Part shown: piece after piece, positions 43,415-52,567 of the stretch
How positions within the stretch are numbered: the first letter of the stretch is position 1
Layout: the number at the start of each line of letters is the position of its first letter
Source: an uncultured Clostridia bacterium
Lineage (GTDB): Bacteria; Bacillota; Clostridia; Saccharofermentanales; DTU023
DNA: 64,000 bases
Assembly: GCA_946220865.1 (NCBI GenBank)
Contig: CAMJYM010000002.1
Location: 62,001-126,000 of the forward strand
Direction of reading: 5' to 3'
Made by a program: the position numbers and the translations under genes
The notes under the pieces: generated by a model
Database searches by the model: none
What the model was told of the DNA's origin: nothing
What the model saw: the letters and a program-made list of their open reading frames with translations, nothing else

Positions 43415-44458
43415 ATGGACAAAGAATTCTTGATGAAAATGCTTCAAACAAATTCTGTAAGCGGCGGTGAAATCGAGCTGCAAAGAAAAATGCTGGAACA
43501 TATCAAAAAGTTGGGCTTTCTTGCGCAGACTGATCCTTCAGGCAATGTCTATGCCCGTTTAAATCCAGAAAAAAAATTGCAATTTATGCTCTGCGGTCAT
43601 ATTGATGAAATCGGTTACAGAGTCACCCATATTGATGATCAAGGTTATATTCATGTAGGGAAAGCAGGTTATGTCCGTTTTGAACTTGCTCAGGGTAAAC
43701 GCTGCATTATCAAGGGTAAAAAAGATGTTCCGGCAGTGATGGGCCTTATCCTGGAAAAGGGGGAAGTGAAAAAAGATCCTCAATTAAACGAACTCTATTT
43801 GGATGCGGGTTTTAAGAGTCGCGAGGATGCATTGAGACTTGTTACTCCAGGGGATTTTGTAACTTATTCCTATACTGTTGATGAATTGGAAAATAATCGG
43901 CTTGCCGGTAGAGCTTGTGATAACCGACTGGGAGCATTTGCCGTTATTGAAGCCCTCGCACGTGCCCGCGAAAAGGGAGCAAGCTGCGGCTTGGCTACAG
44001 TGACTACTGTAGGTGAAGAAACCACTATGCGTGGAGCCTATTATGCCGCCAACAGACTTAAGCCCGCCTGTGCCATTGCTGTCGACGTCATGCATACTTC
44101 TGACTATGCTGGTTTTTTGCCTGAACGATTTGGAAAAATCGATCTGGGCGGCGGACCGGTTCTCTGCCACAGTTCCTTTTCCAATGAAAAAATAAATAAA
44201 GGTTTAAAAGAAGCCGCAGACCGACTTAAGATCAAATTACAAATTGAAGTTGCCTGCGGGGTCAGCGGAACAGATGCTGACAAAACCAATCAGAGTTTTG
44301 AAGGCATTCCTTCGACAACCTTCTCTATTCCCCTCCGCTACATGCACAGTCCCAGCGAAGTCTGCTCCCTTAACGATGTAGAAGAAACCATCGAAGTTCT
44401 TGCAGAATTTCTCTCACATGTCGACGAGGAATTTAACCCTGATCCTTTTCAGGAATAA
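43415..44458 (+). CDS. M42-family aminopeptidase
   Basis: 347 residues, the normal length for dinuclear-metal glutamyl-aminopeptidase/endoglucanase-type M42 enzymes. All ligands can be placed: H62 (GHIDEIG), D169 (ACDNRLGA), E201/E202 (GEETTMRG, catalytic base and ligand), D224 (AVDVMH) and H311 (RYMHSPSE). The enzyme trims N-terminal residues from peptides in the cytoplasm and usually forms dodecameric shells. Lying 89 bp after the peptide importer, it probably digests the imported peptides. GAGG eight bases before the ATG at 43415 fixes the start; the upstream ATG at 43385 lacks such a site. Confidence 0.93.
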   Translation: MDKEFLMKMLQTNSVSGGEIELQRKMLEHIKKLGFLAQTDPSGNVYARLNPEKKLQFMLCGHIDEIGYRVTHIDDQGYIHVGKAGYVRFELAQGKRCIIKGKKDVPAVMGLILEKGEVKKDPQLNELYLDAGFKSREDALRLVTPGDFVTYSYTVDELENNRLAGRACDNRLGAFAVIEALARAREKGASCGLATVTTVGEETTMRGAYYAANRLKPACAIAVDVMHTSDYAGFLPERFGKIDLGGGPVLCHSSFSNEKINKGLKEAADRLKIKLQIEVACGVSGTDADKTNQSFEGIPSTTFSIPLRYMHSPSEVCSLNDVEETIEVLAEFLSHVDEEFNPDPFQE

Positions 44459-44801
44459 GATCACTCCATAACATTTTACAAGAGGGCATTGGTTGTGCAC
44501 CTGCTTTCTTTGTGTGCAAAAATATTAACAGCAACCTTCTGTTGATCCTGAATTTTGATTAGGAAGCTGCCCTATAGCATTAACATATCCATTTGGCTAA
44601 TAGGCTAATCGTGATTGTATTCTTAAAAAAGCCGCCCCGGGAAGAGTATCCCGGAGCGGCTTTTCGCTGCACAAAGCATTGAGCTAAATTTTGAAGATTT
44701 ACTGCTGCAAGATAAGTTTGTTAGGTTTGCCTGCCACAAGCGAAGTTTGTAAGAATTACCTGCCGCAAGTTAAGTGTTTTGTATTTTCCCTGCAGGAAAG
44801 C
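44459..44801. other. Convergent intergenic region with terminator and 29-bp repeats
   Basis: 343 bp between the M42 gene and the convergent cyclophilin gene. It holds the terminator at 44625-44664 and three imperfect 29-bp repeats at 44701-44787, each containing a TGC-CAAG-AAGT core. No gene is supported. Confidence 0.55.
44625..44664. terminator. Bidirectional terminator
   Basis: GCCGC and CCGGGA pair with TCCCGG and GCGGC around AGAGTA, with A-run before and TTTT after. It serves the M42 gene on the plus strand and can serve the cyclophilin gene on the minus strand. Confidence 0.9.
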
Positions 44802-46016
44802 CTATTTTTTGTACTTTTCGAAACGGATGGTTACCATCTTGATGGGATCTTTCAGCGGTCTTGCCTCATCATCCGTCTTCTGGTTGGCAATTTTATCGAC
44901 CACATCCATGCCTTCGAAGACTTGCCCAATAACGACATGACGGAAATCCAGATGCGGCAATCCACCAATTTCCAGATATTTCTTTTCAACATTAAGAGGT
45001 AGAGAAGTCAGATCCAGATCAGTTTCACGAACTTTCGTATTTTGCACGATAAAAAACTGGTTTCCGTTGGTATTGGGTCCGGCATTGGCCAGAGAGAGCG
45101 CACCGCGGAAATTAAAGAGATTATCTGCGAATTCATCTTCAAAGGGTTCGCCAAAGAAAGAGAGTCCTTCCTCAGGTGTGTCGTTTTCTGCGCCACCCTG
45201 AATGACAAATTCAGGAATAACACGATGAAAGAGCTTTCCATCATAAAAACCCTGCTTGGCCAGTCCCTTTAAATTTTCAATGGCTTTAGGGGCTTCCTCC
45301 GGGAAAATACGACATTTGATGTCCCCTGCGTCCGTCTCAATAATACAAATTTCCTCTCCCTCTTTTGGCGGCTCCAACTGTATCAACTCTACATCGGCCA
45401 CATTAAGAGGCGTGCCCAGGTGCAGAACCTTCCAAATTTTCCAGTCCTTCTCTTCCGGACCGAGTTTAGCCATAGCCAAACGATCGGTATACATCCACTT
45501 CTCACCATCTTTGCCTGGGATAAAATAAGTAAAAGCAGAAAGCGCCCGCATATTATAAAAAACTGGGCTCTCCTTCACCTGATAAAAAAGATCATTCGCA
45601 ACACTCAGCTCATCCAGCTTCTCAAAAGCTTTCAAGCGCTCAAAATAATCCAGAATTGACTGCTTATCCCTTGTTCCCTCAGCAATAAACTCACTGCCAT
45701 CCTTACCCTCCTTTAGCGCATCAAAGAGAGCCTGAAAAGTATCCGTCAATTCCTCGCGATCCCCACCATGACTGCGAAATTGGTGCAGCTGTGTTTCCGC
45801 TTCAAAGTCAGGCGGCTGGACCATAGGCTTCTCATCGGACTTTTCTGCAGGCTTTTCCGTGGATTGCTCAGTCGACTGTTCCATGGGTTTATCTGAGGAC
45901 TCCTCGGACTGTTCTGAGGCCTTCTCTGTGGTCTTCTCCGCACTGACCATTAGACTGCATCCTAGAAGCAGCGCCAGAATGAGCAAAAAAGAAATAAAAA
46001 TATGCTGTCGCTTCAT
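44802..46016 (-). CDS. Cyclophilin-type peptidyl-prolyl isomerase lipoprotein
   Basis: 404 residues. Signal peptide with lipobox ALLLGC, then a low-complexity spacer in which Lys/Ser/Glu/Gln/Pro motifs recur (about residues 28-65), then about 150 residues of unrecognised domain. A cyclophilin domain follows from about 225: GKLFHRVIPEFVIQGG, GALSLANAGPNTNGNQFFI and HLDFRHVVIGQVFEGMDVVD. It would isomerise prolyl bonds in exported proteins, anchored to the membrane. AGAGG eight bases before the ATG at 46016 supports this start over an upstream one at 46073. Confidence 0.9.
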   Translation of the reverse strand: MKRQHIFISFLLILALLLGCSLMVSAEKTTEKASEQSEESSDKPMEQSTEQSTEKPAEKSDEKPMVQPPDFEAETQLHQFRSHGGDREELTDTFQALFDALKEGKDGSEFIAEGTRDKQSILDYFERLKAFEKLDELSVANDLFYQVKESPVFYNMRALSAFTYFIPGKDGEKWMYTDRLAMAKLGPEEKDWKIWKVLHLGTPLNVADVELIQLEPPKEGEEICIIETDAGDIKCRIFPEEAPKAIENLKGLAKQGFYDGKLFHRVIPEFVIQGGAENDTPEEGLSFFGEPFEDEFADNLFNFRGALSLANAGPNTNGNQFFIVQNTKVRETDLDLTSLPLNVEKKYLEIGGLPHLDFRHVVIGQVFEGMDVVDKIANQKTDDEARPLKDPIKMVTIRFEKYKK

Positions 46017-46216
46017 AAAATACACCTCTTTCCAAAAAGTGAAGCAAGATCCGCGTAACCGTTCTGCACACATATACGGGTCTAGCTATTTTGTTTAATT
46101 ATACACTAAAAGAGATATATTAACAGCATCAGCTGTTGTCCTTCACTTCCATACTCAACCCAGCCTCTTTTGATAAGTTTTTAGCATAAACAGAACTCAT
46201 ATTTATATCAGGGTTA

Positions 46217-47209
46217 TTAGGATGCTTGATTATGTTTTCTAGAAGAAAAGATATTAGCGGCCATTACTGCAATAAGAACGAGGCCCCAGATTAAATTTTT
46301 GTAATAGTCAGAGATGTTTGGAAACATGGCAAAGCCAGAGGACAAAGTTTGAAGAATAATCACCGAGAGAACAAGGCCAGAGACCTTCCCCGCACCTCCA
46401 TTGGGGTTAACCCCCGCCAAAACACAAATCAGAATCGTTGGCATTAGATACGATTTCCCAAAGTCAGAACGAGCTGAGTTGAAATGACCACACATAAGCA
46501 GTCCTGATACTGCTGCAAAGCACCCACTGAGGGCGTAGGTTGTCATTGTAATTCTGTCAACATCAAGCCCGGAATAGCGTGCAGCAGTTTTGTTTGAACC
46601 AATCATATAAATTTTATAACCGGAGGCAGTTTTTGTGAGCATAAACGCGACGAAACTTGCGCATAAGGCAAAAATGACAGTCGTAAGCGGTATAATACCC
46701 AGAATCTGATAGCTGACTACATTATTCAATATTGGGGGAATGCCACTGATGGACGAACCTTTAGTCAATCCAACTGCAAGTCCTAAATAGATATCCGACG
46801 CTCCTAAGGTCGCTACCATAGCAGGAATACCAACCTTGGCAATAAGCAAGCCAGAAAAAGCACCGCAGATTGCACCGATAAACAGTGTTACAGCAACGGT
46901 AAAAAGAAAAATCAAGGTCTGTAATAAAATATTGGCATCAGAAGGCATCAGAGCCTTAAGCAGCATGCAGCCTAGTATCCCCGTCAAATCTGCCACAGCA
47001 ACGACGGTTAAATCTATGCCACCACTAATCATAGCAAGCATCATGCCTAAAGCCATGACGCCTAATTCGGGAAATAAATACGCGATCAAACGTATCTGTC
47101 CAGGCTGGATAGCAGAGCCATTGGTAAATATGGCCAGAACGAGCAAAGTCATGACTAAGATCGTTACCAAGCGAAAGTTATTGGTCCCTTTTTCAAATAC
47201 CTTCTTCAT
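46217..47209 (-). CDS. Sugar ABC transporter permease (RbsC/LsrD-like), last gene of operon
   Basis: 330 residues with about ten hydrophobic segments. MMLAMISGGIDLTVVAVADLTG and the later YSGLDVDRITMTTYALSGCFAA are standard for BPD_transp_2 sugar permeases. AAGGGG six bases before the ATG at 47209 is inside the end of the upstream permease gene, giving a 17-bp overlap. It forms the channel together with the other permease; operons with two distinct permeases are known for autoinducer-2 (LsrCD) and rhamnose (RhaPQ). Confidence 0.9.
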   Translation of the reverse strand: MKKVFEKGTNNFRLVTILVMTLLVLAIFTNGSAIQPGQIRLIAYLFPELGVMALGMMLAMISGGIDLTVVAVADLTGILGCMLLKALMPSDANILLQTLIFLFTVAVTLFIGAICGAFSGLLIAKVGIPAMVATLGASDIYLGLAVGLTKGSSISGIPPILNNVVSYQILGIIPLTTVIFALCASFVAFMLTKTASGYKIYMIGSNKTAARYSGLDVDRITMTTYALSGCFAAVSGLLMCGHFNSARSDFGKSYLMPTILICVLAGVNPNGGAGKVSGLVLSVIILQTLSSGFAMFPNISDYYKNLIWGLVLIAVMAANIFSSRKHNQAS

Positions 47210-48239
47210 GCTTGACCCCTTCTTCATGATCTGTCAGGACCTTGGAAGCCACTCGTTTCTGTGCAAGAACCTGCTTATAGGCCGTCATACTAACACCAAC
47301 AATGATGAGTACACCTGTCATTAACTTGCTCCAACTTGTGGGGATTCCTAATAGAATAAGATTATTGTGAATGATTTTCATCATAATAACCCCAAGAATT
47401 GTTCCTAAAACATTACCGTTCCCACCAGAGATACTAGCTCCACCGAGAACAACAGCAGCAATGACTGTCATTTCATATCCATCAAAAAAGTTAATCTGAC
47501 ACATCCCCGACACCGTAACCTGCGTCAAGCCGGCAATTCCCCCCAGCATGCCACAGAAAGTAAATACAAAAATACGAATCAGGGCAACATTAAATCCGGC
47601 ACGCTCTGCAGCAACTGGGTCACCACCGACTGCATATACTCCTCTTCCGAGCATAGTGTACCTGAGTATAAAGTGCACAATTAGCATGACGAAAAGCAAA
47701 ATCAAAATAGATACGGGCATCGAGCTGCTAAGACCACTTGAAGTATCTGAAACAACAAAAAGATTGTTTTTTGACATTTTTTCAAGAGGTTCAGGCAATG
47801 CAGAAATAACATGGCTTTTGAGCACCCCTTGTGTAAATCCCGTAAAAATAGTGCAGGTTCCTAAAGTTATGATTAAGGTTGGTAATTTCATCCAAGCGGA
47901 AAGAAGTCCATTGATCAAACCTAAGATTGCACCTAATAAGGAAGCTAAGAAAAAGGCAAGAATGACAGGACCTGAATAATTCATTTCGCCAAGAAGGTTT
48001 GTTATAAAGAACATGCATAACATACCTATATAGGGGAAAGACACGTCAATGTTGCCAGAAGCAATGACTATTAGAAGACCACAGGCCATAATCCCTGGGA
48101 CAACGATACTTCTTGCCATATCCACTAAATTGTTGGCCGTAAAAAACTGGCCGCTTTTCATCTGAATTAATACTGCAAAAAGGAGCAGAACTAATACGAC
48201 GAATAGCTCATTTCTATTTTTCAGTTTCTGAAGAATCAC
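47193..48239 (-). CDS. Sugar ABC transporter permease (RbsC/LsrC-like), GTG start
   Basis: 348 residues, BPD_transp_2 family. GLLIVIASGNIDVSFPYIGM and the EAA-like GGDPVAAERAGFNVALIRI are visible. The start is GTG at 48239: AGGAGG lies 9 bases before it, inside the end of the ATPase gene. The overlap with the ATPase gene is 26 bp. Together with the next permease it forms a heterodimeric channel. Confidence 0.9.
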   Translation of the reverse strand: MILQKLKNRNELFVVLVLLLFAVLIQMKSGQFFTANNLVDMARSIVVPGIMACGLLIVIASGNIDVSFPYIGMLCMFFITNLLGEMNYSGPVILAFFLASLLGAILGLINGLLSAWMKLPTLIITLGTCTIFTGFTQGVLKSHVISALPEPLEKMSKNNLFVVSDTSSGLSSSMPVSILILLFVMLIVHFILRYTMLGRGVYAVGGDPVAAERAGFNVALIRIFVFTFCGMLGGIAGLTQVTVSGMCQINFFDGYEMTVIAAVVLGGASISGGNGNVLGTILGVIMMKIIHNNLILLGIPTSWSKLMTGVLIIVGVSMTAYKQVLAQKRVASKVLTDHEEGVKHEEGI

Positions 48240-49743
48240 AAGCTCCCTCCTGCTGTTCCATGATGAGAGACTGAAGTCTTGCACCTGTTAGCTCAGTATT
48301 TGCATATTCACTAACGATCCTGCCACTTTTTATAATAATTATGCGGTTACAGTTCATAAGTATCTCATCTAAATCATCCGAAATAATAATGATGGCATAT
48401 TGTTGAGAAGCGGCCAGTTCCCGCAAATAATTATGGATATCAAATTTAGCTCCAATATCAACGCCGATTGTTGGGCCGTTAAGGATTAGAAGTTTCGGTT
48501 CTGTAGCAAGCCACTTGCCCAGCACCACTTTTTGCTGATTTCCACCGGACAATGTGAGAATTCCGTCCGTCATTTGTCGCAATTTAATATCAAGCTCTCT
48601 AATCCATTTTTCTATATTTTTTCGTCCTTTAGCAAAATCTATTACTCTCTTGGAAACCAGATGATCTATATTTGCAGCAAACATATTGCTTTCGATGTTC
48701 TGGGTCAGAAATAAGCCTTCGGTCAGTCGATCCTCAGGAACATATGCTATTTTATGTTTCAGAGCTTCCATGGGATTATCCAAACTTATTTCATTATCCT
48801 CAAGGAATATCTTTCCACTTCTCGGCTTATATAAACCAAAAAGTGTTTTAGCCAGCTCAGTTCGACCTGAGCCTAATAAGCCTGTAATGCCCAAGATTTC
48901 GCCTGGATGAATACAAAAACTGATATCTTCAAAACCGTTTTTAAGGCAAAGATGCTCAACTCTTAAAATCGTGCGATTATGATCAATCACCTTGGGGATA
49001 AAGGGCTGTTCAACAATTTCTCTACCAGTCATATAATAAACAAACTTGTGACTATCTATATTTTTCGCTTCGTCAGTAATAATTTTCTTGCCATTTCTAA
49101 AAACAGTAAAACTGTCAGCAATTTCAAATACTTCATCCAGTTTATGACTCACAAATAAAGTGGAAATACCTTCTTTTTTAAGTTGATGGATGACAGCAAA
49201 TAATTTATTGACTTCATTTCTTGTTAATGCAGAAGTTGCTTCGTCCATAATAATCAGCTTTGCATTGCGTAAAAGAGAACGTGCAATAGCAATCAGCTGT
49301 TTGTCTGCAACCGATCGTGTACCAACAATGGCATCCAAGGGGAGCCTTACACCTATATGGTTGAGGGCCGTTTGGGCAATGCGATGAACTTCTTTCCAGC
49401 TAACTATTTTTCTTTTATTATAAAGTAAGTCATTGATTGCAATATTTTCTGCAACTGTCAGGTTAGGAAATATGGACATATCTTGATAAATAACCTGAAT
49501 GCCCTGCTGTATTGATTCATGAATAGAAAGCTGATTAAAGGTATGTCCACCAAGCACCAACTCTCCTCCATCTGGTTTATAGTAACCTGAAATTATTTTT
49601 ATTAAGGTGGACTTACCTGAGCCATTTTCGCCTACCAGACAATGAATTTCCCCTTTGCGTATTTCCAGATTTACTTTATCAAGCGCTTTTACGCCGCCAA
49701 AGTTCTTTGAAATATTCTTGACCTCGATCACGTTATCACTCAT
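48214..49743 (-). CDS. Sugar ABC transporter ATPase (RbsA/LsrA-like, two NBDs)
   Basis: 509 residues, the usual size. NBD1 has Walker A GENGSGKST and Walker B LIIMDEATSAL; its signature position reads SVADKQLIAIARSL rather than LSGG, which is common in NBD1 of this family. NBD2 has the degenerate Walker A GLLGSGRTEL typical of the group, signature LSGGNQQKVVLGKWL and LLILNGPTIGVDIG. In the last motif the usual Asp-Glu (DEPT) is NGPT, so NBD2 lacks the usual catalytic glutamate. The start is 90 bp downstream of the binding-protein stop, with a hairpin between (49763-49797). Confidence 0.93.
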   Translation of the reverse strand: MSDNVIEVKNISKNFGGVKALDKVNLEIRKGEIHCLVGENGSGKSTLIKIISGYYKPDGGELVLGGHTFNQLSIHESIQQGIQVIYQDMSIFPNLTVAENIAINDLLYNKRKIVSWKEVHRIAQTALNHIGVRLPLDAIVGTRSVADKQLIAIARSLLRNAKLIIMDEATSALTRNEVNKLFAVIHQLKKEGISTLFVSHKLDEVFEIADSFTVFRNGKKIITDEAKNIDSHKFVYYMTGREIVEQPFIPKVIDHNRTILRVEHLCLKNGFEDISFCIHPGEILGITGLLGSGRTELAKTLFGLYKPRSGKIFLEDNEISLDNPMEALKHKIAYVPEDRLTEGLFLTQNIESNMFAANIDHLVSKRVIDFAKGRKNIEKWIRELDIKLRQMTDGILTLSGGNQQKVVLGKWLATEPKLLILNGPTIGVDIGAKFDIHNYLRELAASQQYAIIIISDDLDEILMNCNRIIIIKSGRIVSEYANTELTGARLQSLIMEQQEGACDSSETEK

Positions 49744-49762
49744 AGTGCTTCCCTCAAATGGA

Positions 49763-49797
49763 TATGCCTATGCAAGGCAAAGCCTCGCATAAGCATA
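49763..49797 (-). promoter_or_regulatory. Intercistronic hairpin after the sugar-binding protein gene
   Basis: TATGC, TATGC and GGC pair with GCC, GCATA and GCATA around AAA with small bulges. No T-run follows on the minus strand. It probably protects the binding-protein message or partly attenuates the transporter genes. Confidence 0.65.
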
Positions 49798-49833
49798 CGG
49801 GGACGATGCTGAACCCCTATAGATGTTGAGGTT

Positions 49834-50886
49834 TTAGAAACCATAATCTCCCATATTTTTTTCATCGATAACCAAAACAGCATGGCCATAGATATTTTTT
49901 CCATTCACGTTCAAGTTATCGTACCCAGTAATGCCCTCCAGGGTCATCCCTGTTTTGATTTCATTCTGTTTCCCATCTAAACAAAGAACAGCAAGTTTGA
50001 CCTGAGCTTGAGCAGACAGGGCAGGATCCCAGCATAAGACGGCAGGATTTGATCCGGATTTAAGATAAGGCCCGGAAACAGAAGGAACACCTGTTCCTAC
50101 AGAAAATATCTTTCCTGTCATTCCCAGTTCATCAATGGCCTTTGCAGCTCCCGGCGGATCATAGCTTGAGGCACCAATAAAGCCTTTAATATCAGGATAC
50201 TTTTTGATAATTTCTTTTGCCTTGTTATAAGCCATATCCATATTGTCTTCACATTCAATTCTTGCTTCAGGGATCAATGACATGTCTGGGTAGGCCTCCT
50301 TTTGACGGGCAACAGCAGCATCCATCCATTGATTGTGTGATGTCGAGGACAGGAAAGCTACCATGGTTACATAGCTCCCTTTTTTACCCATCGCCTCCGC
50401 AAGTTTATCCATCATTTTTGCGCCATACTCTTCGTTATTGAATGCTTCAAGATCATAGTCACAGACTTCATTGCCTTCTGCTTCGTGCGTGATGATAACT
50501 ATTCCCTTGTCTTTCGCTTTTTTCAGAACTGTTTTACATGCTTCCGGATCAATGGGTACGACACAAAGTGCATTAATATCTTGTTCGATAAGAGTCTCAA
50601 TTACTTGGATTTGCTCTGCGGAGTCGGTCTTAGAAGGGCCCTTCACATAGCATTCGATACCTGTATCCTTGGCAAGCTGATCTACTCCCTCCTTATAGCG
50701 AATAAACCAAGGGTCAGACATATCCTTGACTACACAAGCCACCTTATATGCTTTTTTACCATTCGATTTAGTTTCTGTATTACCTTTTCCCTCATTTGAG
50801 GCATTATTCGTCGTTTCAGGGGAACATCCTAAAAGTAAAAGGGCAAGTATGACAGTAAAAATAATGGATACTAATTTTTTGTTCAT
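49834..50886 (-). CDS. Sugar-binding lipoprotein of the ABC importer
   Basis: 350 residues. Lipobox ALLLLGCS, polar spacer, then a periplasmic-binding-protein fold of the ribose/LsrB/RhaS type: VACVVKDMSDPWFIRYKEG, IDALCVVPIDPEACKTVL-like strand and KGIVIITHEAEG. The ligand is unknown; similarity is to binding proteins for ribose, rhamnose and autoinducer-2. The ATG follows the kinase stop by one base, so the unit is continuous. Confidence 0.9.
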   Translation of the reverse strand: MNKKLVSIIFTVILALLLLGCSPETTNNASNEGKGNTETKSNGKKAYKVACVVKDMSDPWFIRYKEGVDQLAKDTGIECYVKGPSKTDSAEQIQVIETLIEQDINALCVVPIDPEACKTVLKKAKDKGIVIITHEAEGNEVCDYDLEAFNNEEYGAKMMDKLAEAMGKKGSYVTMVAFLSSTSHNQWMDAAVARQKEAYPDMSLIPEARIECEDNMDMAYNKAKEIIKKYPDIKGFIGASSYDPPGAAKAIDELGMTGKIFSVGTGVPSVSGPYLKSGSNPAVLCWDPALSAQAQVKLAVLCLDGKQNEIKTGMTLEGITGYDNLNVNGKNIYGHAVLVIDEKNMGDYGF

Positions 50887-50887
50887 T

Positions 50888-52567
50888 TTAGGTACGAATC
50901 CTTTCTTTAATTTCCTTTAATCGTTTCATGATGAAATTTGGTTTGGCCATGGTATCGTGAAAGCAAGAATATAATTGATAGATTTCTTCGTATTCCTCCA
51001 TTCTTTTTCTGTCAGGTACGAACTCACGCCTTTCTTTGGGGATAAGAGCTGTACAAGCATCTTCGAAGTTCAAAAAACCATGCTTTGAGTCGATTTTCCC
51101 CAAGGCCACCGCAGAACAAATCGCTGCACCTCTGGCAGAAACATACTCAAAAGTTGGGACATAAACTGGTTTTCCAATAACATCGGCGCACATTTGAATA
51201 ATCCAAGGGGCTCGCTCGGCAATACCACCGACCGCAAAAACCTGTTTGATATGGAGACCGTTGGCCTCATAATTGTCAATGATTTTTTTCGAACCAAAGA
51301 TATTTCCTTCGACGAGGGCACGATATATCTCTTCTATTTTCGTCTCAAGAGACAGGCCAATAATGGCTCCTGACAAGCGATCATCAAATAAAAGGCAACG
51401 ATTTCCAGCTAACCAATCTAGAGCAAGAAGTCCGGAAGCCCCAGGTTCAATTTTCTCTGCAAGCTCGCCAAGATAGGCTAGCAGAGATCTATTTGCCTTC
51501 TTTGCTTCCTCTTCGTACCTACCTCCCTGGCACAAACGCTCAAGCCAGGCAAAGGTATCTCCCGTCGCAGGCTGTCCAGACTCATAGCTGTAAAGTCCAG
51601 GTATCATGCCTCCTTTTGCTACAGAACAAAGGCCTTCAAAGGATAAAAATTGATCATAAAGCATTTGGTGACATGTGGAAGTCCCCATTACCAAAATCAT
51701 ACTGCCACTCGAACTTGCACCAACCCCGCAAGCAGTAACTTCACTGTCTCCATGTCCGGAAGCTACAATTGTCTCGGTTGTAAGTCCAAGGATTGCAGCT
51801 GCTTCCTTTGTCAGGTGGCCAGCACAATCTCCAACCTCAAGCATATCCCCCCACATCTTTTCCTGAACAAAATGTTCCATACGCGGATCTAACTGCTTTA
51901 AGAAAGCGTCTGAGGGAAAGCCAAATTCCTCTGACCAAAATGAATTTAGCCCTAAAAGGCCAGTATTTCTGGTCACACGGCCAGTCAAAAAGAGAACGAT
52001 GTAATCGACCGCTTCAATGAAAATTTCTGTTTCTCTATATATGTCCGGATCTTCCCGAAGCACCTGCAAAGCCTTAGGAAAGAGCCATTCTGAAGACACA
52101 GCATTGCCAAAATACTTTTTTAACCAAGTCGTATTATTTTTCGCAGCAACTTGGATTTCTTCTGCATACTGCTGAGCAGCATGGTGTTTCCATAGCTTAG
52201 GCCAGGCATGAGGACGTTTACGGTATTCGTCAATCTGGCAAAGTACCGTTCCATTTGCTTTGCAGGGGACTACCGTACAGTTGGTAAAATCTGTTCCTAT
52301 ACTCAAGATCTGCTCTGGTTTCACCTTTGATTCCTGAAGTATTTTGTGACAGGCCTCAGACATACTTTCAATCCAGTCATTTGGATCTTGCAAAGCCCAG
52401 TTAAATGGCAGCAATATATTCCCGTCATCGAGCGCTTCCTCAATGACACCACTTTTATACCGACTTTCTGATGACCCCTTTAGCTTGCCATTATTAAGAT
52501 CAATTAAGACACATCTGCAAGAAAGAGTTCCAAAGTCAAATCCAAGTGCGTAAGTGCTACCTGGCAT
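50888..52567 (-). CDS. FGGY carbohydrate kinase, ribulokinase-like
   Basis: 559 residues, the size of AraB. The N-terminal phosphate loop ALGFDFGTLSCRCVLID and the segment VSSEWLFPKALQVL, which aligns with SSEWFPAK of ribulokinases, point to the AraB branch. The C-terminal VFAVGGIAERAPWIIQ and VSARGAAICSAVALG complete the ATPase core, with GHGDSEVTACG before. A ketose (pentulose or hexulose) is the probable substrate, to be phosphorylated after import. No AraA or AraD partner is present; instead the upstream gene is a BtpA/SgcQ-like barrel protein, overlapping by 11 bp. GGAG lies ten bases before the ATG. Confidence 0.88.
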   Translation of the reverse strand: MPGSTYALGFDFGTLSCRCVLIDLNNGKLKGSSESRYKSGVIEEALDDGNILLPFNWALQDPNDWIESMSEACHKILQESKVKPEQILSIGTDFTNCTVVPCKANGTVLCQIDEYRKRPHAWPKLWKHHAAQQYAEEIQVAAKNNTTWLKKYFGNAVSSEWLFPKALQVLREDPDIYRETEIFIEAVDYIVLFLTGRVTRNTGLLGLNSFWSEEFGFPSDAFLKQLDPRMEHFVQEKMWGDMLEVGDCAGHLTKEAAAILGLTTETIVASGHGDSEVTACGVGASSSGSMILVMGTSTCHQMLYDQFLSFEGLCSVAKGGMIPGLYSYESGQPATGDTFAWLERLCQGGRYEEEAKKANRSLLAYLGELAEKIEPGASGLLALDWLAGNRCLLFDDRLSGAIIGLSLETKIEEIYRALVEGNIFGSKKIIDNYEANGLHIKQVFAVGGIAERAPWIIQMCADVIGKPVYVPTFEYVSARGAAICSAVALGKIDSKHGFLNFEDACTALIPKERREFVPDRKRMEEYEEIYQLYSCFHDTMAKPNFIMKRLKEIKERIRT

